From contig CM060104.1 of assembly GCA_030522415.1 (NCBI GenBank), forward strand, positions 20,785,825 through 20,849,824: DNA of 64,000 bases, read 5' to 3'. The stretch's first letter is position 1. Each line of letters opens with the position of its first letter. Under the pieces are notes generated by a model, which was not told the origin of the DNA, ran no database searches, and saw only the letters and a program-made list of their open reading frames with translations. The DNA comes from Channallabes apus. Taxonomy: Eukaryota; Chordata; Actinopteri; Siluriformes; Clariidae. Positions 24,081-35,633 of this stretch are shown here, piece after piece. A program made the translations under genes and the position numbers.

Positions 24081-24089
24081 CTAAGTACT

Positions 24090-24360
24090 GAAAAATATTA
24101 TTAAATCTAAATTGTGACCTGTTTTATGAGTGGGTCCTACTACAGTACACACTGATTTACTCCTACTGAGTCCAGTATGGACATAAATGCTGTTCTCAGA
24201 TGGTCTTCTGGATTCTCAAAATGAATATTAAAATCTCCAGCAATTAACACTTTGTCTACAGAAACGACTAGGTTTGAGAGGAAATCTGCAAATTCACAAA
24301 GATATTCGAAGTATGGCCCCGTTGTCGTTGACTGTCGTTGACAGTTGTCGTTGACTATAG
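24090..24360 (-). pseudogene. L2-like endonuclease fragment
   Basis: Minus-strand coding remnant with VLIAGDFNIHFENPEDHL and [14 protein letters not shown]. This is the stretch of the L2-like endonuclease that is deleted in the copy at 20378-23345. It comes from a second copy of the same family and is bounded on the left by LINE B tail sequence. No terminal structure remains. Confidence 0.7.
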
Positions 24361-24829
24361 TTATCTTTCTTTGTTTTTTTTTAAGTGTTTTATACAGCCA
24401 GAAGTTTGGATTGTTGAGTGAAAATAGTTTTGTGGCATGTATGTGCTTGTTTTTTTTTTCTACACAATTAAACATTTGAATGAACATCTTCTGAGAGGGG
24501 TGATTCCAGAATTTTTGCCAGGGGCTGTACATGTATATTTTTATATTTCTTATTTATAATAAAAATCGCTTTGTGATAATACTCATATATTATATTTGAT
24601 AATAATAATATGAATATTTGATTGTGATGTCCTCATATATTTGACAGAGATTTTGTGGGGGTGCAATCAGTGGCAGGGAGGCATTTTAGCGCATATGAAT
24701 TATGGCACAGTTTGCGCGTCCACATATGGGAAACGCAATTGCAAATGCTATTTGCAATTGCATTTGAATATTGTCCGCGATATCGTTCCATATAACACTC
24801 TGTATAAATGTAGATCAATTCCTGCTTTC

Positions 24830-25082
24830 TGTTTCACCCAAATGAGGATGGGTTCCCTGTTGAGTCTGGTTCCTCTCAAGGTTTCTTCCTATTACCATCT
24901 TAGGGAGTTTTTCCTTGCCACTGTCACCCTCGGCTTGCTCACCAGGGACTATCTGATCATTTTGATTTATGTACACTCACATTCCATACAGACTTAAATA
25001 ATTAATTTGATTGTGTAAAGCTGCTTTGCGACAATGACAATTGTTAAAAGCGCTATACAAATAAAATTTTATTAATTGAATT
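24830..25082 (+). repeat. L2-type LINE 3' UTR fragment
   Basis: The block gatgggttccctgttgagtc, then tttccttgccactgtcaccc, and the end gcgctatacaaataaaattt form the well-known 3' part of a fish L2-type LINE. The same sequence appears inverted at 20385-20640 as the tail of the neighbouring LINE. No coding sequence. Confidence 0.75.
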
Positions 25083-26290
25083 GTTCTCTAGAGTTAATTC
25101 AAGGAGTAGATATACAGTAGAGAACAACCCTTAGAGATACACGTAGCCCTTTCACAGTGTGGTTGTCAGTAGTGTATAAGTTGATGGCTATCTTCATAGA
25201 CTATAGCAAGATACACATAATGGACCAAGTTTGAAATGTGATGTTTAAGAATATGTGTGTGATATTCATGTGTCCACATACTTTTGACATATTGTGTCAA
25301 ACTGTGTGTATTTATTTAAGCCAGTACAAATGATGAATAGCTGGGACTCACGCTCCCCAATGCCAACGTGATCATGGGACTATTTGTTGATGGACAGTTT
25401 TTGTCCATCTCCTCTCTCTTTTAATCAGACAAATTATCCGTGTCTAGGAAAGACTGAGCCTCAACATTAAGAGTCTACATGAAAAATTAACCTCAGTATT
25501 CAATGTAGTGAGCTCAGAACTTCATGGAATAGACTCTGAGTTTGGATATTATTTTACTATGCATAATCAAAATATGGATTTAAATTATTATTGATATTCA
25601 TAATTGACTGTTGGAAGTTTAAAAATATGTTCCTACTCATATAACATGGGGCAAACATTAATACAGCATTGTTAGTATTATTATTAGTAGTATATAAGAA
25701 GGAAACCTTGACTAAGTGTCAAAAACAGGGATCATAAAAGAGAGCTAAACAAATTCCTGAAATTTGTAGCACCTCTGAAAATGTATCAGAAAGTGTCAAC
25801 AAGGCAGTAAAAGTTCTTGCTGGAGATCTTAATCTAAATGAATGACATTCCTCGCTTTGAAGAAAACATGAATGCCAAAGATCTAAACCGTTTACTAAAA
25901 CCTGTTTTTACAAGTTAGTCTATTACAAGACCCACATACTCTGTGCAGCACTAACAAAAGAGCAAAAGACACAAAACATTCTCAGTAGCTACTAGAACAA
26001 TGCAGAACATTGCGATCATTTTGAAATAGATAGAGGCACTATGTACTCTACTGCATATCTGAATATGCACTAGCTCATCTTTTTGTAGCTAATGTATGAC
26101 AATGTTCACAAATTAGATTTTGCTTAAATATACATTTCCACATTGTATTTGGGTTTTAATTCGGTTTGTATTTTATTCTTGATAAAGGAGCTTCCATAAG
26201 TATATGCCCTAATGGTTCCATAAGTATACACCCTGAAAGGTTTTAATGGCATGGGCTTCCTCTTAGCAAACAAATGTTTACTACTTACAT
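25083..26290. other. No recognised feature
   Basis: AT-rich intergenic DNA with frequent stops in every frame. I see no terminal repeats, RNA gene or exon-like segment that I could defend. Its position between LINE debris and a gypsy fragment suggests old repeat DNA beyond recognition. Confidence 0.45.
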
Positions 26291-26812
26291 ACAGTACAGT
26301 ATGGTGTGTTCTTCACCATCACTGAGACAAGACCTCACCTGTCTTGGAGGCATCCGTGTGGACAGTGAGTGGTGTTCTGAAAGATGAGGGAATTATTCAT
26401 CTGTTTTGTGGGTCTAGCACACCTTCTACGGAAGACCCTTTTTCAGGAGATTTGAGAGTTGTGCAGACATAGTGGAAAATTTTGACAAAGCAGTGATAAT
26501 AATTAGCAAGACCCAGTAAGGCCACACCTAGTTTCTTTTCCTGAGGTTTTAATAGGCTTAGTCCAATCGTCCAGGTACGCAGCTGTGTATGTTGTCGTTT
26601 CGAAGGACGATGTGGGGAAAGAAGCTGGGCCACTGTGCGGACCAAAGTGGACAACCAGGTACTGCCAACAGCAGTTGTAAAGGCAGTTTTCTCTTTGGTT
26701 TCCAGCTTAAGGAGGGGGTGACTGCCGACCTGGAGGTCTCAGGGTATGCCAGCCAGTCACATTCTGGTCCCTCTATGCTTTTTGCATGTACTGTTTAACA
26801 TTAGGAAGCATT
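26290..26812 (-). pseudogene. Gmr1-like gypsy RT/RNase H fragment
   Basis: On the minus strand, coding debris of a Ty3/gypsy-group reverse transcriptase appears in the expected order. A KTAF block is followed by the catalytic YLDD (about 26570-26590), then LLKPQEKK and a GLANYYHCF block of the connection region. The start of RNase H (HTDASKTG, GEEH-like) follows near 26300-26370. Several frameshifts and a deletion are present. The piece is bounded on the right by a DIRS-like element at about 26815. Together with the integrase piece at 30813-30988 and the protease piece at 49141-49460 it forms one disrupted element. Confidence 0.7.
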
Positions 26813-27379
26813 AGGAAGCACTTTGTTCCCTTTCAAAGGCTAAACTCGATGCTGCGTGAAAACGCTATGGGAAACATCTTGTCATGTGCATGTGTGTATC
26901 AAACACGGCAAATTTTGGCTTATAGAACCTCGGTCAGGTGACGTCATCTGATGAGACGCACCTGCAGGTTATAAATAGTAGTGAACCGGAAACATTCCTC
27001 AGATTCTTTGTCTTCACTTTGACTTAAAAAAAACAAAGAAAGATAACTATAGTCAACGACAACTGTTTTAACAGCTCAAACAGAGGATGTCGTCCTAGCT
27101 CATCTTTGGTTCTAGGATTGAGACCCAAAGTAAAACGAATCCATTCTACAAGGAAATCAAGCTAGACCAGAACGTGACCATCACTTTCAGAAATCTTAGC
27201 TCTCATGGCAGCTGTATCCACGGTGACACCTTTGGGCCTTCTGCACATGAGTGCATTTTAGTTGTGGCTAAGACAGGGGATTTCACTCTAGGGCCCACTC
27301 TAGGTGCTTCGTACCCTTCCTATGTGGTTCAGACCCCAGTTTCTGACTCTGGGTCCCACTCTAAGTTCGTCTTGTCGTC

Positions 27380-27965
27380 GCAGACGCTTCCCTCACGGGC
27401 TGGGGTGCGGTCTTAGATGACCGTCCAGCCCAAGGGAGCTGGAGAGGCCTTCTTCTCGCACGGCACATCAATTGCCTCGAAATGATGGCTCTATTTCTGG
27501 CCCTAAAGCACAGCAGTTGAGAGGCTACCATGTCCTAGTGCAGATGGACAACACTAGGGCAGTCTCATATATTATCGCCAGTGCAGACTGTGCTCGCGCC
27601 ACTAAACAGCTAGTGCACCAGGTTCCTCTCCCTCAGGGCGATTTACATTCAGTTAATCTCTGACACATGGGGATTGGAAACCCCACCCGAAGTAGTCAGT
27701 CAATCTGGGAGAGATTTCAGCTAGCAGAGGTGGACCTCTTTGCCTTGTAAGATCAGCAAATGTCCCCTTTGCTACTCTCTGACTCTTCCAGCACCCCCCC
27801 CCCCCCCCCGGGTCTGGACACCTTGGCCCGTACATGGCCCAGGTTACGCCTTTATGCGTTCTTCCTGATAGCTCTACTCCCGGGAGACTAAGTCAAGCTG
27901 GTCTTCCAGCCAGCGTAATTGCTAGGGCTCCCTCCCCTAGAAGAGCTTATGCCTCAAAAGGAATG
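27380..27965 (+). pseudogene. DIRS-like RNase H region fragment
   Basis: Broken plus-strand reading frames encode a DIRS-type RNase H and the following region: DASLTGWGAVLDD, then ARHINCLEMMAL, VQMDNTRAVSYI and AEVDLFAL, with the frame lost several times. A poly-C run (about 27791-27810) lies inside. In DIRS elements this domain follows the reverse transcriptase. It ends where a Tc1-like element begins at 27968. No intact protein can be made. Confidence 0.7.
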
Positions 27966-27967
27966 TA

Positions 27968-29586
27968 CAGTGGTGTGAAAAACTATTTGCCCCCTTCCTG
28001 GTTTCTTATTCTTTTGCATGTTTGTCACACTTAAATGTTTCTGCTCATCAAAAACCGTTAACTATTAGTCAAAGATAACATAATTGAACACAAAATGCAG
28101 TTTTTAAATGAAGGTTTACGTTATTAAGGGAGAAAAAAAACTCCAAATCTACATGGCCCTGTGTGAAAAAGTGATTGCCCCCCTTGTTAAAAAATAACTT
28201 AACTGTGGTTTATCACACCTGAGTTCAATTTCTGTAGTCACCCCCAGGCCTGATTACTGCCACACCTGTTTCAATCAAGAAATCACTTAAATAGGAGCTA
28301 CCTGACACAGAGAAGTAGACCAAAAGCACCTCAAAAGCTAGACATCATGCCAAGATCCAAAGAAATTCAGGAACAAATGAGAACAAAAGTAATTGAGATC
28401 TATCAGTCTGGTAAAGGTTATAAAGCCATTTCTAAAGCTTTGGGACTCCAGCGAACCACAGTGAGAGCCATCATCCACAAATGGCAAAAACATGGAACAG
28501 TGGTGAACCTTCCCAGGAGTGGCCGGCCGACCGAAATTACCCCAAGAGCACAGAGACAACTCATCCGAGAGGCCACAAAAGACCCCAGGACAACATCTAA
28601 AGAACTGCAGGCCTCACTTGCCTCAATTAAGGTCAGTGTTCACGACTCCACCATAAGAAAGAGACTGGGCAAAAACGGCCTGCATGGCAGATTTCCAAGG
28701 CGCAAACCACTTTTAAGCAAAAAGAACATTAAGGCTCGTCTCAATTTTGCTAAAAAACATCTCAATGATTGCCAAGACTTTTGGGAAAATACCTTGTGGA
28801 CCGACGAGACAAAAGTTGAACTTTTTGGAAGGTTTTGTCCCGTTACATCTGGCGTAAAAGTAACACAGCATTTCAGAAAAAGAACATCATACCAACAGTA
28901 AAATATGGTGGTGGTAGTGTGATGGTCTGGGGTTGTTTTGCTGCTTCAGGACCTGGAAGGCTTGCTGTGATAGATGGAACCATGAATTCTACTGTCTACC
29001 AAAAAATCCTGAAGGAGAATGTCCGGCCATCTGTTCGTCAACTCAAGCTGAAGCGATCTTGGGTGCTGCAGCAGGACAATGACCCAAAACACACCAGCAA
29101 ATCCACCTCTGAATGGCTGAAGAAAAACAAAATGAAGACTTTGGAGTGGCCTAGTCAAAGTCCTGACCTGAATCCTATTGAGATGTTGTGGCATGACCTT
29201 AAAAAGGCGGTTCATGCTAGAAAACCCTCAAATAAAGCTGAATTACAACAATTCTGCAAAGATGAGTGGGCCAAAATTCCTCCAGAGCGCTGTAAAAGAC
29301 TCGTTGCAAGTTATCGCAAACGCTTGATTGCAGTTATTGCTGCTAAGGGTGGCCCAACCAGTTATTAGGTTCAGGGGGCAATTACTTTTTCACACAGGGC
29401 CATGTAGGTTTGGATTTTTTATTCTCCCTAAATAATAAAACCCTCATTTAAAAACTGCATTTTGTGTTTACTTGTGTTATCTTTGACTAATAGTTAAATG
29501 TGTTTGATGATCAGAAACATTTTGTGTGACAAACATGCAAAAGAATAAGAAATCAGGAAGGGGGCAAATAGTTTTTCACACCACTG
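27968..29586 (+). mobile_element. Tc1-like transposon, copy 1
   Basis: A complete 1.62-kb element flanked by TA duplications (27966-27967 and 29587-29588). The terminal inverted repeats start cagtggtgtgaaaaactatt and are about 220 bp long. The motif gtgtgaaaaa-t-attgcccc occurs at the outer and inner ends of each repeat, the IR/DR layout known from Sleeping-Beauty-like elements. It sits inside the DIRS-like element. Two near-identical copies are at 33632-35252 and 42749-44358. Confidence 0.95.
28347..29368 (+). pseudogene. Tc1-like transposase, copy 1, one frameshift
   Basis: About 340 codons of a Tc1-family DDE transposase, which cuts and pastes DNA at TA sites. The N-terminus has paired-like helix-turn-helix regions (KVIEIYQSGKGYKAISKALG) and a GRPT-type hook. 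The first catalytic Asp is in WTDETKVELFG, the second in QQDNDPKHTS, and the Glu in [11 protein letters not shown]. Compared with the other two copies, one base is missing just after the ELFGR block (near 28832), which shifts the frame; the second part reads on in another frame (28835-29368) to its natural stop. Otherwise it appears complete. Confidence 0.9.
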
Positions 29587-29609
29587 TATGTGAAAATTGG
29601 TGCATGACG

Positions 29610-30560
29610 AAGCAGATAGACCCAGTCCACTGCTGAATTGTTTAAGTGCTGGAGTTTCTGCAAGTAAAGTTGTCCTTGGGCTTATGCCCTAGTACTCTCA
29701 GGACGTACGTAACTGCTATTTCAGCCTGACACGTCCGAAAGTTCCATTTTCAATATGCACCCTATTGTTTTGAAGCCTTCTGTCCTCCGCCTTTTACAGC
29801 TTTGGAGCAGGAGATACTTCACTTACTGTCCAGTACGTGCTCTTCAGATTTATGTCAACCGCATCAGCCACTAGCGTAAGTCAGAGCAGCTTTTACATGT
29901 TTTTGGGACTGCAACCGGGGGGGCGTGGCCACCACTACACTGCGTGAGAGATACTATTGCCCTCTCCTATGAGGCGCGTGAGCTCACTTCGCCTCTAGGA
30001 ATCAGAGCTCATTCAACCAGGGGATCGCCTCATCTATTGCATTAGCAAGAGGTATTCCCCTGCAGCAAGTGTGTGCTAAGCAGGTAAACCCAGTCCACTG
30101 CCGAATTGCTTCAGTGCTGGAATTTTCTGCAGGAAAAGCTCGTCCTCGGGCTTGTGCCCAAGTACTTACTTAACTGCATCCTCACTGAACTATCTTCTGA
30201 AAGTTCCATGAACCCAACATGTACCCTACTGTTTTTGAAGCTTTCTGTCCTCCACCTTTACAGCTCCAGAGCAGGAGAGACTTCACTTACTGTGCTCTTC
30301 AGATTTACGTCCACCGCATCAGCCAGTGGAGTAAGTCAGAGCAGCCTTTACACGTCTTGGGGCCGCGGGGGCGTCCACCACTACACTGGGTGAGAGATGC
30401 TATTTCCCTCTCCTATGAGGCGTGTGGGTTCACTTCGCCTCTAGGAAGCAGGGCTCATCCAATCAGGGGGATCGTCTCATTTTGCACCAGCAAGAGGTAT
30501 TCCCCTGCAGCAATTGTGTGACACGGAGGGTTAGTCCTCCCTGCACACATTTGTTACATT
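29610..30560 (+). pseudogene. Tyrosine recombinase remnant, tandemly duplicated
   Basis: Two related copies lie head to tail: 29618-30063 and 30079-30520, alignable almost throughout. Each holds the DIRS recombinase C-terminal half, including a block reading like RAH-TRGIAS around 30007-30035 and 30450-30480 (the region of the catalytic Arg of tyrosine recombinases). Only the second copy continues to the final catalytic region (SPHTF, YNLDVHATPGS). Both contain frameshifts. The duplication is unusual because the element normally has one copy. Confidence 0.7.
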
Positions 30561-30810
30561 TATAATCTGGATGTTCATGCTACTCCGGGCTCACGCTCGC
30601 CGAGTTAGCTGCCCAGGCATAGTTCTGAGACCTTCTCGGTCTTGTGTGCACACACTACACAGCCTTGGGGTCCAGACACTCATAGTGCAGTGGCGTTGGT
30701 ACTCTCGTTCCCATAGCGTTTTCACGCAGCATCGAGTGTAGCCTTTGAAAGGGTCTCGGGTTACTTTGCTGTAACCCTGTTCCCTGAAAAGGCGGGAATG
30801 AGATGCTGCT

Positions 30811-30988
30811 TTGTGCACGAGGTGGCTTTAAGCACGGGGATGGCTTTGGGATAATGTGTAGCATAACAGACGATGACCAGGACAAATTCTTGCCCTTTTG
30901 TCGATTTGGAAAGTGGGCCAACGATGTCCATACATATACGCTTGAACTGCACGCTGATGATTGGCAGGGGAATCAGTGGGGTGGGTGC
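30811..30988 (-). pseudogene. Gmr1-like gypsy integrase fragment
   Basis: On the minus strand this encodes the beginning of the integrase catalytic core of a gypsy-group element: PLIPLPIISV, then CMDIVGPL with the first catalytic Asp, and YATHYPKAIP. It is cut at about 30810 by the DIRS-like element and at 30988 by a TIR element. On the minus strand it lies upstream of the RT fragment at 26.3-26.8 kb and downstream of the protease at 49.2 kb. That gives PR-IN-RT order, as in Gmr1-type elements. Confidence 0.75.
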
Positions 30989-32851
30989 CAGTAGCTTTTG
31001 AAACAGGGGAAGCTCATATTAGGCCTTCAACATAAAATTCATTATGTTATTTGTACGTAAATTCTGGCTAGTTTCCCCTTCCACGAACTACTTTAATTAT
31101 ATGAACAACTAACTTTACAATGCTGAAACAAGGAGCAGAGTCACGAACTCTATAATATGATTTTTTTATTTTTATTTAAAGAATGATTTGTACAAACAAA
31201 AATGGTTTATATCACCTCAAACAATACAGAGTGCAGCAGTTCGTCGTACCACTCCACCTGCAAATCCGCATGGGACTGAACTCGAATCTCTGTAGCGCTG
31301 ATGTATACGTAAGACATGCTATCAATCAAAAAAGGGGTTCCGCCCGTTAAACAACTCCTCCAATCATCATGCAGCAGCCCAGCGTCCTGGCCCGCCCACT
31401 GCTCCATTCACTCCCAGAGAAGCTGTGTTTCCCTGGAAGTGACGATTTTGGTGCATTTATCCAATTACCGTCCAGCTTTTCTGCAGTGAAAAAAGCTCCT
31501 CTGTGATGCCCATAGAGATCCAGTGAAGCTGGGCTTCAAGAGGGTTTAACGCGCTGTGCTGCACGGAAATGTATGACAAGAAAATTGCGTCAAACATTCT
31601 ACAATAAATACCTGATTCTGAACGAGCTAGTCATGAAGTTGAACGCGTTCTAGCGCACTTTTATTAAAACCAATATGAATACGACAGTGCATATATGATC
31701 ATTTATTTTCTGACATAGTTAGAGGAAGTGGAGCTTCCCTTGTAGTCTTAGAGCAGCCGCCACTGGTGGAGGCGGGCTTTGTTGGGTTAGTCCGTTGGCA
31801 CTGGCAGAAGCCAATGGAAACAATTATTATAATAATAATAATTATTATTTAATTTTTTTTCTCAATCATGTTATTGATCCCTAAATAGCCCCCGAATGGC
31901 GTAGCGTGAGATAAGTGTCAACTTTTCCTTGAGAAAGTCACTAGGAGACCACAGGTGACAGATGCTATTCCATTTTTAGGGGGTCTTTAGCCCCCCTAAA
32001 AATTCTCCATAAACTTCACACAAATTGCTGGTCCCCCATCATCGTCCCCTTTAAATTTCAGATGAAAGTGTCGGCAGACTTCGGCTCCTCACCGTCTTTC
32101 AGCGCGGTCTTCAATTCACCATCACAGAGGGAGGATTAAGTCAAGGTGTGTGTTTTCCGATAAATTGTTCTATCTGCATCAGTGCAGTCCTTTCTCATAA
32201 ATACAGTTTACAAAATGTCATGAGGGATTAATCAGTTAAATCTTCACTGTGTTCACCCTCATCACACCAGCTGTTTCCACTAGTGAACATGAAGCCCTTA
32301 ACATAGACTCTATGAACCTACAGGCTACTTTATAAAACAATCATGCTCTTACTGTTTTAAGTGGAAAACCTAACTGTCTATATAAAACATTACACTGTGC
32401 ATATGGCATTAACTACCATAGAGTTATGAACATAAATGATTAAAAAATAGTGACAGACAGCATTCAGTGTCTCGTTTAACTGTATAGCAGTGTGATTTAC
32501 AGAGATAATAAATCAGAGGTAATAAATATTGTATTAAATAATCCCAAATCGTAAAATACATTTATTAGCCTTAGAGTAGGGTTTTTGTCACTTTAATTTA
32601 GAAAAAGTTACATTTTTACTGAATAGAAACAAACAAAAAAATGAATATTAAAAAGATGCTTTGTTTAATTACATTAAAACAATGTTTGTCTATATTAATG
32701 AATTTGAATAAATAGCCTAGTAAAGATTCGAGTTCAGTCCCATGCGAATTTGCAGGTGATTTTTTTATGATAAATTTAATTGTAATAAAAAAATTTATGA
32801 TGAAGGCCAAATATGAGCTTCCCCTGTTTCAAAAGCTAGCAGCCGCCACTG
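30989..32851. mobile_element. Nonautonomous TIR transposon inside gypsy
   Basis: The left end (cagtagcttttgaaacaggg then gaagctcatattaggcc) and the right end (ggccaaatatgagcttcccc then tgtttcaaaagctagcagcc) are inverted repeats of about 60 bp. The right end adds gccgccactg. A second copy of the right terminus, gagcagccgccactg, lies inside at about 31753-31767, so this may be two related elements joined. No transposase is recognisable. I could not find a matching target duplication, and about 90 integrase codons expected between the flanking gypsy pieces are absent, so the insertion was accompanied by a deletion. Confidence 0.55.
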
Positions 32852-32896
32852 GTGATAATATAGCAGGTTGTTCTTCACCATGAAGTGAGAGGTGGG
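32852..32896 (-). pseudogene. Gypsy fragment left of hAT insertion
   Basis: A 45-bp piece of the minus-strand gypsy element. Its frame (HFMVKNNLLYYH) resembles the N-terminal part of the integrase region and continues into 48918 onward once the inserted hAT-like element and one copy of its 8-bp duplication are ignored. It marks the insertion site precisely. Confidence 0.65.
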
Positions 32897-33566
32897 CAGA
32901 GGTGTCAAGTAACGAAGTACAAATACTTCGTTACCTTACTTAAGTAGAAATTTTGGGTATCTATACTTTATTGGAGTAATTATTTTTCAGCCGACTTTTT
33001 ACTTCTACTCCTTACATTTTCACGCTATTATCTGTACTTTCTACTGCTTACATTTTAAAAATAGCCTCGTTACTCCTATTTTAGTTCAGCTTGTCATTCA
33101 AAAAACAAACAAAAAAAAAACATCCGGATAAATCGCTCCATCCGGATGGAGCGAATTTGATTGTGGTTGGATGATGTAGTGTTTGCACGTAGCTCTGTTC
33201 CAAGTTTTCTGTTCAGCATCCTGATGCTGACGTAAGCAGGTAAGCACGTCGAGCGGGATGAGGTAACTAAGTGTGTGTAATCTGTCACTGGGCATGCACA
33301 AGAGAGATCAAAAAAGTAAACGGCACATTCGCTAACAACTCCGTTTGTCTATGTGATCTTTATTTTCTTCTATACTGAAGGATTTTACAGATGAGACGTA
33401 TAAACATACCATTCCAACACCCTGTTGGTTGGTACGTGATCCATCGCACCTGCACATGACGTTACGTCACACACTCCGCCAAGGACGTTTGAATAGCATT
33501 TTCGGTTGATAAGTTTGTGATAAGTAGACGAAGCTGTCCGTGATAGAGACTCAAGATTCGAGCGAA

Positions 33567-33611
33567 ATGTCACAACCAAGCACCAGCGATGAAGGTTACA
33601 GCACCAGGAAG
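33567..33611 (+). other. Exon-like segment inside hAT element
   Basis: An ATG in a fair context opens a 15-codon frame that ends exactly at a consensus donor (agg aag|gtaaca). A CRE-like string tgacgttacgtca lies about 110 bp upstream. A phase-compatible acceptor (tcctcacag at 48303) precedes a short terminal segment with a stop and an aataaa signal in the same host element. It may be a promoter and first exon carried by the element; transcription is not shown. Confidence 0.3.
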
Positions 33612-33631
33612 GTAACAGGAATATATATATA

Positions 33632-35252
33632 CAGTGGTGTGAAAAACTATTTGCCCCCTTCCTGATTTCTTATTCTTTTGCATGTTTGTCGCACTTAAAT
33701 GTTTCTGCTCATCAAAAACCGTTAACTATTAGTCAAAGATAACATAATTGAACACAAAATGCAGTTTTTAAATGAAGGTTTACGTTATTAAGGGAGAAAA
33801 AAAACCTCCAAATCTACATGGCCCTGTGTGAAAAAGTGATTGCCCCCCTTGTTAAAAAATAACTTAACTGTGGTTTATCACACCTGAGTTCAATTTCTGT
33901 AGTCCACCCCCAGGCCTGATTACTGCCACACCTGTTTCAATCAAGAAATCACTTAAATAGGAGCTACCTGACACAGAGAAGTAGACCAAAAGCACCTCAA
34001 AAGCTAGACATCATGCCAAGATCCAAAGAAATTCAGGAACAAATGAGAACAAAAGTAATTGAGATCTATCAGTCTGGTAAAGGTTATAAAGCCATTTCTA
34101 AAGCTTCGGGACTCCAGCGAACCACAGTGAGAGCCATTATCCACAAATGGCAAAAACATGGAACAGTGGTGAACCTTCCCAGGAGTGGCCGGCCGACCAA
34201 AATTACCCCAAGAGCGCAGAGATAACTCATCCGAGAGGCCACAAAAGACCCCAAGACAACATCTAAAGAACTGCAGGCCTCACTTGCCTCAATTAAGGTC
34301 AGTGTTCACGACTCCACCATAAGAAAGAGACTGGGCAAAAACGGCCTGCATGGCAGATTTCCAAGGCGCAAACCACTTTTAAGCAAAAAGAACATTAAGG
34401 CTCGTCACAATTTTGCTAAAAAACATCTCAATGATTGCCAAGACTTTTGGGAAAATACCTTGTGGACCGACGAGACAAAAGTTGAACTTTTTGGAAGGTG
34501 CGTGTCCCGTTACATCTGGCGTAAAAGTAACACAGCATTTCAGAAAAAGAACATCATACCAACAGTAAAATATGGTGGTGGTAGTGTGATGGTCTGGGGT
34601 TGTTTTGCTGCTTCAGGACCTGGAAGGCTTGCTGTGATAGATGGAACCATGAATTCTACTGTCTACCAAAAAATCCTGAAGGAGAATGTCCGGCCATCTG
34701 TTCGTCAACTCAAGCTGAAGCGATCTTGGGTGCTGCAGCAGGACAATGACCCAAAACACACCAGCAAATCCACCTCTGAATGGCTGAAGAAAAACAAAAT
34801 GAAGACTTTGGAGTGGCCTAGTCAAAGTCCTGACCTGAATCCTATTGAGATGTTGTGGCATGACCTTAAAAAGGCGGTTCATGCTAGAAAACCCTCAAAT
34901 AAAGCTGAATTACAACAATTCTGCAAAGATGAGTGGGCCAAAATTCCTCCAGAGCGCTGTAAAAGACTCGTTGCAAGTTATCGCAAACGCTTGATTGCAG
35001 TTATTGCTGCTAAGGGTGGCCCAACCAGTTATTAGGTTCAGGGGACAATTACTTTTTCACACAGGGCCACGTAGGGTTGGATTTTTTTTCTCCCTAAATA
35101 ATAAAACCCCTCATTTAAAAACTGCATTTTGTGTTTACTTGTGTTATCTTTGACTAATAGTTAAATGTGTTTGATGATCAGAAACATTTTGTGTGACAAA
35201 CATGCAAAAGAATAAGAAATCAGGAGGGGGCAAATAGTTTTTCACACCACTG
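33632..35252 (+). mobile_element. Tc1-like transposon, copy 2
   Basis: Complete 1.62-kb member of the same family as 27968-29586, flanked by TA (33630-33631 and 35253-35254) within TATATA tracts. Its termini are almost identical to those of copies 1 and 3, including the internal gtgtgaaaaagtgattgccc repeat. It is inserted in the left arm of the 16-kb hAT-like element. Confidence 0.95.
34013..35035 (+). pseudogene. Tc1-like transposase, copy 2, one nonsense codon
   Basis: A full-length transposase frame of about 340 codons broken only by one premature TAA (34223-34225, where copy 1 has a Gln codon). Downstream the frame stays open to the natural stop at 35035. The catalytic Asp, Asp and Glu blocks ([31 protein letters not shown]) are all present. 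It is the least damaged of the three copies. Confidence 0.9.
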
Positions 35253-35259
35253 TATATAT

Positions 35260-35275
35260 ATACTTCGCTCGCTCG

Positions 35276-35313
<38 letters not shown>
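35260..35313. repeat. (CT)n and (TA)n low-complexity tract
   Basis: A gctcgctcgctctctctctc run passes into a TA dinucleotide run directly after the TA flank of Tc1 copy 2. Simple-sequence DNA with no other content. Confidence 0.85.
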
Positions 35314-35633
35314 TGGAGCAACTAACGATTATTTTGATAATGATCAGTTGGTCGATTATTATTATTATTATTATTCGATTAATCGGATAAAAACTAGCCA
35401 CTTTAATTTGATGTTTTGCTTAACTATATAAAACCATAAATCAGGGTATTATTTATGTATAAAAGTAAACTTTAAAAAATGCAATATCCAAATAGAGTTT
35501 AATGATAATTAATTTTGACATTTAAACCTTATTTTATGTAAATCAACATTTTAGTTTTTAACAATAATTGCAGAAGATAAATTGACAGTGTGTATGTATA
35601 TAACATCAATATTTATAAAAAAATATAATATAT

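Larger units (their letters stand above)
26822..30810 (+). mobile_element. DIRS-like tyrosine-recombinase retrotransposon, internally deleted
   Basis: The ends carry inverted copies of a sequence with ctttcaaaggctaaactcga followed by tgctgcgtgaaaacgctatg (left, about 26828-26875; inverted right copy, about 30706-30760). The left part continues with a leader resembling those of fish DIRS elements. Inside are a reverse transcriptase/RNase H remnant (27380-27960) and tyrosine-recombinase remnants (29618-30560). Inverted termini plus a recombinase instead of an integrase define the DIRS group. Most of gag and the RT core is missing, the recombinase region is duplicated, and a Tc1-like element (27968-29586) sits in the middle. 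It inserted into a gypsy element. Confidence 0.75.

Noticed and set aside
28946..29215. Minus-strand 89-residue frame present in all three Tc1 copies
   Set aside because: It recurs only because the transposon recurs, and it is antisense to the transposase catalytic domain.
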